From contig CANOHY010000040.1 of assembly GCA_947565915.1 (NCBI GenBank), positions 1-13,418 of the forward strand: a stretch of DNA of 13,418 nt. The letters run 5' to 3'. Positions 1 to 5,451 of this stretch are shown here, one piece after another (position 1 is the stretch's first letter; each line of letters begins with the position of its first letter). The notes beneath the pieces are model-generated. The model saw nothing but the letters and a program-made list of their open reading frames with translations. It was not told where the DNA came from and did no database searches. This DNA is from an uncultured Eggerthellaceae bacterium. Its GTDB lineage: Bacteria; Actinomycetota; Coriobacteriia; Coriobacteriales; Eggerthellaceae. A program made the position numbers and the translations under genes.

Positions 1-23
1 AGTGCAACCTTCTTGTCGGTCAT
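1..23 (-). CDS. Start of an unidentified gene, cut by the window edge
   Basis: On the minus strand an ATG at 23-21 opens a frame that reads MTDKKVA and then leaves the window. It is preceded by GAGG with about six bases of spacing, a good ribosome binding site. It lies downstream of, and in the same direction as, the molybdopterin gene at 176-2404, so it may be the next gene of that unit. Seven residues are too few to name a product. The evidence is only the ribosome site plus an open frame. Confidence 0.4.
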
Positions 24-175
24 AGGTATCCTCGCCCTTCATGAATGACTACGGAGCCATGCTACCCATCCACGACGAATGGGCAAACTGATTCCACTTC
101 GTTTGCCGTCTCATTGTACAGGCGAAAGCTGCTTATTCAGAGGGGCAGCAGGCCATCGGTCGCTGGAAAGCGTGA
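24..175. other. Short intergenic region with one hairpin
   Basis: About 150 bases separate the molybdopterin gene from the next start codon on the minus strand. It holds a perfect 7-bp inverted repeat, GGCAAAC at 82-88 and GTTTGCC at 101-107, with a 12-base loop. No T-run follows it on the minus strand, so I do not call it an intrinsic terminator. A TACAAT -10-like hexamer on the minus strand (118-113) has no convincing -35. No gene is visible here. Confidence 0.4.
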
Positions 176-2404
176 CTAGTCCACTTTTTGCACCATGCAA
201 TCAATGGCATTGTACGACCATGTGCCGATGAGCGGCTCTCCCGGCGCGCACGTGGTAAGCGTGTTCACGTTGCTCTCCCATATGCCGCCAAGGTCGGGCT
301 CGCAGGGAATCCCGTGCTCGGGAAACCACCAGCCATAATCAACGTTTACCAGGTCGTCGCGCATGCGCGCATATGCCAATAAAAATTCAGCAGTGCCATA
401 ATCGGTGGTCAAGCGCACGCGGTCGCCCGCGTTCAGGCCCAGGCGATGCGCGGTAGCCTCGCTCATCTCGGCCACGGGTTCGTTGTAATGCCTCCTGAAC
501 TCGGGATTATCCAAGTACATAGACGCATTGTAGGGTTGCTTGCGCGATCCAGTGATCATGCCGATATGCGCGGCACCTTCGGCCTCCAGCCTCTCGATCA
601 GCTCCGGCGAACAGAGCGTGGTTGGTTCCCCCGCAACGGGCAATCGGTCGCCGCCCAGGTGCGGCAAGAGCTCGCTCGCAAGCTCCACCTTCCCCGTAAT
701 GGTGGCAAAACCCTGCGGATTGCCGTTGCGATCGGGAAGCAGGTGCTTCTCGAAGGTGGTCGGCATCGAGTAGATGCCTTGCACGCAATAGTCTTCCCAG
801 CTCATGTTCGTGGGCGCAAGTTGGGTTGCGAAAGCCTCGGTTAGCGATTCATCAGGCCACTCATCGGCTTGCCCAAGCCGCATGCCCAGCTCGCGGAAGA
901 TGTCGTAATCGGTCTTGCGCTCGTAATAAGGTTCTACGGCTGCAGGACCGCCATAGCCGATGTTCGCCACGCCTCCATGGATCTGGAATATCGGTCGCTC
1001 CATGGCACCTGCAACTGGCAGCACGTAATCGGCCAGGGCCGCCGTTGGTGTGATGTAGTAATCTAACACAACAAGAAGGTCGAGGCCCTTCAAGGCATGA
1101 TAGACACGATTGGTATCTGCGTAGGTGAGAAGCGGATTGGTCGCATTCACCACCAGTGCACGCACCGGATACGGCTCCCCTGTTTCCATGGCGCCGAGCA
1201 CCAAATGAGGCAATGCGGAGGTCATATAGCGCTGCGGAAGCAGGCGTTCCAGCTTGCCCGATTGCTCAGCCACCACATCGTATCCGGTGTAGCATTGCAG
1301 TGGTGCTACGCCTTCGTTCAAGCACAGCTGACGCTGCAAGTCGCCTACTCGCCCGGCAAGCTCGAACTCGACTTCGGAGACGAAGTCGCTCGCCTCGTTG
1401 AGGGAACAGGCACCGGGCTTATCCACATTGCCCGTTATGGCGCGCAAGATGCAAAGCGCACGATGCGTAGGCGCCACGCTCTGCCCCACTTGGTCGATGC
1501 CACGCCCCGACACCAGCGCCGTGGGGCCATTTGCAAAAGCGCGGGCAGCCGCTTCCACACTGGCTGCATCCACATCGCAAACTTGGCTAACGAACTCAGG
1601 GGTGTACGGCTTCACATGCTCTTCGAGCTCGGCGAACCCGTGGCACCACTGATCAACGAACTCCCTATCCACCAAACCATCGCGGATGATCACGTGCGCA
1701 AGGCCAAGGGCCAATGTGCAGTCGGTGCCTGGCTTCACCGGCAGCCAGATGTCGGCAAGAGACGCGCATTGCGTACGACGCGGATCCACCACCACCAGCT
1801 TGATCCCCTCATCGCGAAGGCCGCGAATGGCTTGCCAGAACGCAGAGTTGTCAGACTGCGCAGGGTTCGTGCCCCAAAGGAAGAACGTCTTGGTGAGTCC
1901 AGGGACGATGCTTGCCTCCACTGTCCAGCCGAAGGTGACCACATCCATCCAGATGCGCGGATTCCAGCAGATGGGACCAATGCCCATGTTGTTGGGCGAG
2001 CCGAAGAGGTTCATAAACCGATGCAGCGGCCAAAACGACGCATGCGGCCCTCCAATGGCGCTTGCCAGCACGCCTGGGCCATGCTGAGAGCGAAGCTGTT
2101 CCAAGCGCGAAGCGATATCATCCAGAGCTTCGTCCCAGCTCACGCGCTCCCATTTGCCGCTTCCCCGTTCGCCAACACGACGCAGCGGATAATTCACGCG
2201 CCGTGGAGAGTCGAGCACGTCGAGGTTCATCTTCCAACGGCGACAGCCTGCTAGGATGCGCGCATCATAGGGATAGCGCGATGGATCAGGCTCCAAGTCC
2301 ACAATGCGCCCATCTTCCACGGTTGCCAGAAAGGCGCAGCAATATCCGCAAAAATGGCAATTGGTCGGTCGTATCTCGCTCACGCTCAACCAACCCTCTC
2401 TCAA
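176..2404 (-). CDS. Molybdopterin-dependent oxidoreductase, acetylene-hydratase-like catalytic subunit
   Basis: A 742-residue catalytic subunit of the DMSO reductase superfamily, binding a bis-molybdopterin-guanine-dinucleotide Mo or W and one [4Fe-4S] cluster. Seen: the cluster motif C16-x2-C19-x3-C23-x30-C54, then FGSPN at 134-138 and C146-W147, where the metal-ligand cysteine is expected. The C-terminal dinucleotide-binding domain begins near MITGSRKQPYN. Length and the ligand position are close to acetylene hydratase (about 730 residues, Cys141). No Tat or Sec signal is present, so it is probably cytoplasmic. The TTG at 2404 overlaps the upstream stop (TTGA), implying translational coupling; in-frame TTG (2389) or GTG (2383) are alternative starts. 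Its only clear partner is the HdrB-like protein just upstream. The reaction could be reductive dehydroxylation, hydration or another reduction; the sequence does not say which. Confidence 0.9.
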   Translation of the reverse strand: MREGWLSVSEIRPTNCHFCGYCCAFLATVEDGRIVDLEPDPSRYPYDARILAGCRRWKMNLDVLDSPRRVNYPLRRVGERGSGKWERVSWDEALDDIASRLEQLRSQHGPGVLASAIGGPHASFWPLHRFMNLFGSPNNMGIGPICWNPRIWMDVVTFGWTVEASIVPGLTKTFFLWGTNPAQSDNSAFWQAIRGLRDEGIKLVVVDPRRTQCASLADIWLPVKPGTDCTLALGLAHVIIRDGLVDREFVDQWCHGFAELEEHVKPYTPEFVSQVCDVDAASVEAAARAFANGPTALVSGRGIDQVGQSVAPTHRALCILRAITGNVDKPGACSLNEASDFVSEVEFELAGRVGDLQRQLCLNEGVAPLQCYTGYDVVAEQSGKLERLLPQRYMTSALPHLVLGAMETGEPYPVRALVVNATNPLLTYADTNRVYHALKGLDLLVVLDYYITPTAALADYVLPVAGAMERPIFQIHGGVANIGYGGPAAVEPYYERKTDYDIFRELGMRLGQADEWPDESLTEAFATQLAPTNMSWEDYCVQGIYSMPTTFEKHLLPDRNGNPQGFATITGKVELASELLPHLGGDRLPVAGEPTTLCSPELIERLEAEGAAHIGMITGSRKQPYNASMYLDNPEFRRHYNEPVAEMSEATAHRLGLNAGDRVRLTTDYGTAEFLLAYARMRDDLVNVDYGWWFPEHGIPCEPDLGGIWESNVNTLTTCAPGEPLIGTWSYNAIDCMVQKVD

Positions 2405-3321
2405 ACCTCGGCCTCGAGGCCGTAGAACTCGCGTGCGCCATACGAGCTATCGAACAGGAAGCGCAACTTCATGTACTGATCGGCGTAATCCCAAGGAAGA
2501 CGATAGTCGAACAAAAGCTCGAGGAAATGGATGGCGGGAAGCTCACGTACCAGCGTAGAGAGCAAGAAGGTGCAACTCATGCATGCAGTCACCAATGCCG
2601 TGCCCCCCGCCGCCTTGGCCTCTTCATGATTCATCTGACACGACTTCAGCGCGGCCGCATCACGCCCAGCCGCCCGCGGGCGCGAACCGCAGCAGACGGA
2701 GCGCTTGCGATTATGCTCGGGCTCGACGGTTGCGCATTCGCTCATGAGAATTCGCAGGGCATCGGCGAACTCGCCAGTCTCCCTATCGGGGCACGAATCC
2801 TTGAAACAGAAGGTCACATCACCAGCATCGGCTAACCGCGTATCTTGATGAGCAACATCAAGCGCGCGATCTGGGTCGATGCGATAACCCATTTCCACCA
2901 GCAACTTTGGCAGCGGAACCACCTCGATGTGCTTCGTCGCTTCGTTCTGCCCGAGGAATCCCCGCAGAGCCGCCACGCAATTGGGGCACGCGGCTACGAT
3001 GCGCTTGATGGACGTTTGCTCGATATGCTCGCAGAATTGCTGCTCAAAGGCCGGACGAACCTCGGTGGCATCAGGTTCGTATTCCAAGATCTTCCCACAG
3101 CAGAGAAGCGAGATACCATCCACTTCGCCCGCATCTCGCAAAAGATCATAGGTAGCCCGAACAAGCGGCATTCCATAGTTCAGAAACGAGCATCCCGGAA
3201 AAAAGAGCGACGTGCAGGGAGCAGCTTCATCCTGTCCATGCGCACGCACTGCCTCGAGGCCTGGATACGAGCAGGTTACGTGCGACTTCGACAGCGCATC
3301 ATCGAAAATGTACTCATCCAT
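2401..3321 (-). CDS. HdrB-like protein with two CCG (cysteine-rich) domains
   Basis: A 306-residue protein with two complete CCG motifs. The first is C44-x29-CCG (74-76)-x35-CPNC (112-115). The second is C177-x32-CCG (210-212)-x34-CMSC (247-250). In the family (heterodisulfide reductase HdrB, GlpC, lactate-utilisation and succinate dehydrogenase E-type subunits) these cysteines bind non-cubane [4Fe-4S] clusters that pass electrons or split disulfides. There is no signal peptide or membrane segment, so it is cytoplasmic. The ATG at 3321 is chosen because AAAGG stands seven bases upstream; the frame is open back to 3492 but that part reads as arginine-rich noise. No HdrA, HdrC or ferredoxin gene lies beside it in the window. 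It is translationally coupled to the molybdopterin enzyme at 176-2404, so I infer it feeds or drains electrons for that enzyme. Confidence 0.88.
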   Translation of the reverse strand: MDEYIFDDALSKSHVTCSYPGLEAVRAHGQDEAAPCTSLFFPGCSFLNYGMPLVRATYDLLRDAGEVDGISLLCCGKILEYEPDATEVRPAFEQQFCEHIEQTSIKRIVAACPNCVAALRGFLGQNEATKHIEVVPLPKLLVEMGYRIDPDRALDVAHQDTRLADAGDVTFCFKDSCPDRETGEFADALRILMSECATVEPEHNRKRSVCCGSRPRAAGRDAAALKSCQMNHEEAKAAGGTALVTACMSCTFLLSTLVRELPAIHFLELLFDYRLPWDYADQYMKLRFLFDSSYGAREFYGLEAEV

Positions 3322-3343
3322 GGAACCGCCTTTCATCATGGCA

Positions 3344-3352
3344 ATTGTACCA
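3344..3352 (-). promoter_or_regulatory. Probable extended -10 promoter of the HdrB-like/molybdopterin unit
   Basis: Read on the minus strand this is TGGTACAAT, an extended -10 (TGn followed by TACAAT). No strong -35 lies at the right distance, which extended -10 promoters tolerate. Transcription would start near 3337, leaving a short leader carrying the AAAGG ribosome site. If correct, the hairpin elements at 3402-3685 lie upstream of the transcript rather than inside its leader. Confidence 0.4.
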
Positions 3353-3401
3353 GCCGCGTCAACCATCCTTGCAGGCATTTGTGGTGGATGACTTCCCGAA
3401 T

Positions 3402-3509
3402 AACCGACTTGCACTACTCTTCGCGCTTGGCTTCGCACCCATGCGCCACGGCGCAAGCGCCTGCGCATGTGGGCTGCAGAATCGCTGCTCAAAGCAGTGC
3501 AAGTCGGTT
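3402..3509. repeat. 108-bp element closed by perfect 14-bp inverted repeats
   Basis: AACCGACTTGCACT at 3402-3415 is exactly complementary to AGTGCAAGTCGGTT at 3496-3509. Between them is a second hairpin: CCCATGCGC (3438-3446) pairs with GCGCATGTGGG (3463-3473) with a 1-2 base bulge, capped by GGCGCAAGCGCC (3450-3461). A small hairpin, CTGCT/AGCAG (3485-3497), touches the right outer arm. The whole folds into a branched structure on either strand. It lies 80 bases upstream of the HdrB-like gene. It could be a small inverted-repeat mobile element or a structured RNA or regulatory element; I recognise no known family. Confidence 0.75.
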
Positions 3510-3511
3510 TT

Positions 3512-3685
3512 GCAGAAGTCTAGACCGCGTTGACTTAATGTGGCACGGCTATTTCTGGAGCGCTAAAACGCAGGCGAAATTTCTTGCATATCACTACGAC
3601 AAACTGGTTCGTTAAGAATTTCGCCGTTGCGTTTGGCGGCGAAGCCTTTAGCCGTGCGCATTAAGGCAAGGCGATTCGATTCTGA
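3512..3685. repeat. Long imperfect palindrome (~174 bp)
   Basis: Two arms of about 75 bases are complementary with small bulges. Matching blocks, outside to inside, are: CAGAA (3513-3517) with TTCTG (3680-3684); TTG plus CTTAATG (3530-3540) with CATTAAG plus CAA (3659-3669); GCACGGCTA (3543-3551) with TAGCCGTGC (3649-3657); AAACGCA (3566-3572) with TGCGTTT (3628-3634); GGCGAAATT (3573-3581) with AATTTCGCC (3617-3625). One stretch of about eight bases per arm does not pair. The loop is roughly 3586-3613. It starts two bases after the preceding inverted-repeat element. No reading frame in it looks coding. It resembles a small non-autonomous element or a long-hairpin RNA. Confidence 0.75.
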
Positions 3686-3722
3686 AAAAGAAAACGGGCT
3701 GGAGCAAAAGCCCCAGCCCGTT
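3685..3722 (-). terminator. Strong intrinsic terminator of the molybdoenzyme operon
   Basis: On the minus strand AACGGGCTGGGGC, a TTTT loop and GCTCCAGCCCGTT form a 13-bp stem with one G-U pair, followed directly by TTCTTTTT. It begins about 20 bases after the stop codon of the NrfD-type gene. It closes the three-gene operon and separates it from the HdrB-like unit, which therefore needs its own promoter. Confidence 0.93.
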
Positions 3723-3743
3723 CAAAAGTTCCTAGTGCAAGGA

Positions 3744-4850
3744 TTAGTACTCGTTCTCCTTGTAAGCCCAGTTCTGGCCACGATCGAGTTCCTTGCCAGG
3801 CTTCATCCAGCGGCTCATGAAGCGCGTATCGTCGGTCTTGAGACGATAGTAGTAGCGATTCTCGCCGGGAAGCGGCTGGCGATCGTCGGACCACACGCAC
3901 AGGAAGCGAAGCAGCAGGCCACCGCAGAGCACCAGCACGTTGGCAATGATGCCTGCAATCTCACCGCCGCTGATATCCAGGATCAAAGGAATCACCAGGC
4001 CGCATCCGATCATGCCAACCCAGAAGAACGGAGCATAGGAGCCCTTAACCCAGCGGGCAGCCACGCGCTGCTGGGTACGGTTGCCATAGCCCAAGAAAGA
4101 AAGCACCATGATGAGCAGGATGCATACCTCGCAGAACATGAGGATGATGTCCACCGTATGCAGCAAGTGATGAGCAACTTGCGCCGCATAGTAGTTGTAG
4201 TTCGAGAAACCGTAGAGCATAGCCATCAGCTCGTTGCCCTCGCCCATCACACCAGGCCATATGCCAAACGACAGCATGCACATGGCGCAAGCAGTGGAAA
4301 GAGCCGAGGTGGTGAACAGAATGGGCAGCGCAGGTGTCGCCCAGAACGAGTGCGCCTTCAAGGTGGAGAGCATGATGCCCGTGTACACCATGATGCCAAA
4401 GCCTGCCAAACCAGCAGCCCCCATGCAAACGCCAGCAATGGGCTCCAGGAAGTTGAATACGCTCAGGAAGCCAAGAATGGGCACTTCAGGCGACCAATTG
4501 GCCAACAGCCACAGCAGGTCGCCCACGCTGGCGATGGTCAGCAGCACGGCGCCCCATTTGATGATGGAGGTTGCTGCCACATAGGCTCGGTAGAATACGG
4601 GCGGCTGTCCCAGTTCGAACACCAGGAAGAACAGGCCGATGACGATGGCGATGAGCGCGATGAAATTCGGGCCCATCATGATGGGCACAAGGTTGGCACC
4701 CGCATACACGAACGTGGCAAGGAGCCAGTTGATGAATAGGATGCCGCCGCCGAGACCACCCAAGAACAGGTAGATGGCAATCGGATACTCCCAATAGTGA
4801 TGGGGATACTGCGGCTTCGCATTCTCTTTCTGATAGGTCTTCTTATCCAT
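3744..4850 (-). CDS. NrfD/PsrC-type membrane subunit of the molybdoenzyme complex
   Basis: A 368-residue integral membrane protein of the NrfD/PsrC/DmsC-like family, which anchors the complex and exchanges electrons with the quinone pool. Seen: the N-terminal family signature YPIAIYLFLGGLGGG, the loop FELGQPPVFYRA after the second helix (family pattern LG-P), and about eight hydrophobic segments. A charged cytoplasmic-looking tail of about 50 residues follows the last helix (LLRFLCVW). The ATG at 4850 lies two bases after the stop of the Fe-S protein gene; GGAGG stands about 12 bases upstream. It is the last gene of the operon. Whether it conserves energy, as proposed for PsrC, or is a simple quinol oxidase cannot be told from the sequence. 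Confidence 0.93.
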   Translation of the reverse strand: MDKKTYQKENAKPQYPHHYWEYPIAIYLFLGGLGGGILFINWLLATFVYAGANLVPIMMGPNFIALIAIVIGLFFLVFELGQPPVFYRAYVAATSIIKWGAVLLTIASVGDLLWLLANWSPEVPILGFLSVFNFLEPIAGVCMGAAGLAGFGIMVYTGIMLSTLKAHSFWATPALPILFTTSALSTACAMCMLSFGIWPGVMGEGNELMAMLYGFSNYNYYAAQVAHHLLHTVDIILMFCEVCILLIMVLSFLGYGNRTQQRVAARWVKGSYAPFFWVGMIGCGLVIPLILDISGGEIAGIIANVLVLCGGLLLRFLCVWSDDRQPLPGENRYYYRLKTDDTRFMSRWMKPGKELDRGQNWAYKENEY

Positions 4851-4852
4851 GT

Positions 4853-5431
4853 TTAACGCCTGCCTCCCAGATCATCGATGTAGTAAATCTGCGGGTCGGT
4901 GCCAAGTTCTTCGAGCAGGCGGAACGTGTCGACATTGCCGATGAGCTTGGAAATCTCGGATTCGGGATCGTCGATGTCGCCGAAGATGCGCGCCTTCTGG
5001 TGGCACGTTTGCACGCAATACGGGTCTTTGCCCGGCTCGTTTTCGCGGCGATCCTTGCAGAAAGTGCACTTGCGCACGAACTGATCGAAGCGACGCACGG
5101 TATGCGAGGTATCACGCATGCCATAAGGGCACGCATTCACGCACACCTTGCAGCCCATGCAGATTGCCGAATCCACCCAAACGGTGCCGTCCTCGTCTTG
5201 CTTCGAGGCGCCCGTGGGGCAGCAAGGCACGCACTCGGGGTTCTTGCAATGCATGCACAGCGTGGGCAGGTAGTTGCGATGAACATGGGGCCACTCGCCT
5301 TCTGCAATCCCGCCAATCACCGGGTTGTAGATGATGTCCATCGGGAGGTCATTCCAAGTGCGGCAAGCAACCGTGCAGGAATGGCAACCGATGCACCGAC
5401 GCAAGTCTATAGCCATTGCATAACGCGTCAT
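4853..5431 (-). CDS. Electron-transfer subunit with four [4Fe-4S] clusters (DmsB/PhsB/PsrB type)
   Basis: A 192-residue ferredoxin-like subunit that carries electrons between the membrane subunit and the catalytic subunit. All sixteen ligand cysteines are present: C13, C16, C19, C23; C59, C62, C67, C71; C91, C94, C97, C101; and C122, C125, C139, C143. The fourth motif has histidine (CH) where many relatives have CP. There is no signal peptide. The start is firm: AAGGAG lies about seven bases before the ATG at 5431. It is 20 bases downstream of the catalytic gene and 2 bases upstream of the membrane-subunit gene, so the three are co-transcribed. Confidence 0.95.
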   Translation of the reverse strand: MTRYAMAIDLRRCIGCHSCTVACRTWNDLPMDIIYNPVIGGIAEGEWPHVHRNYLPTLCMHCKNPECVPCCPTGASKQDEDGTVWVDSAICMGCKVCVNACPYGMRDTSHTVRRFDQFVRKCTFCKDRRENEPGKDPYCVQTCHQKARIFGDIDDPESEISKLIGNVDTFRLLEELGTDPQIYYIDDLGGRR

Positions 5432-5451
5432 AATGTATCTCCTTTCCTACA

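Noticed and set aside
1097..2254. Long open frame on the plus strand opposite the smaller molybdoenzyme (385 codons)
   Set aside because: It is the antisense shadow of a gene with clear family motifs; the translation has no recognisable domains and the frame has no convincing ribosome site.
3402..3685. tRNA, CRISPR array or integron attC site
   Set aside because: No cloverleaf with a T-loop GTTC pattern, no regularly spaced direct repeats, and no attC end motifs were found.
3627..4739. 370-codon plus-strand open frame opposite the NrfD-type gene
   Set aside because: It is hydrophilic, His/Gln-rich antisense of a membrane protein, and it begins inside the palindrome and terminator region.
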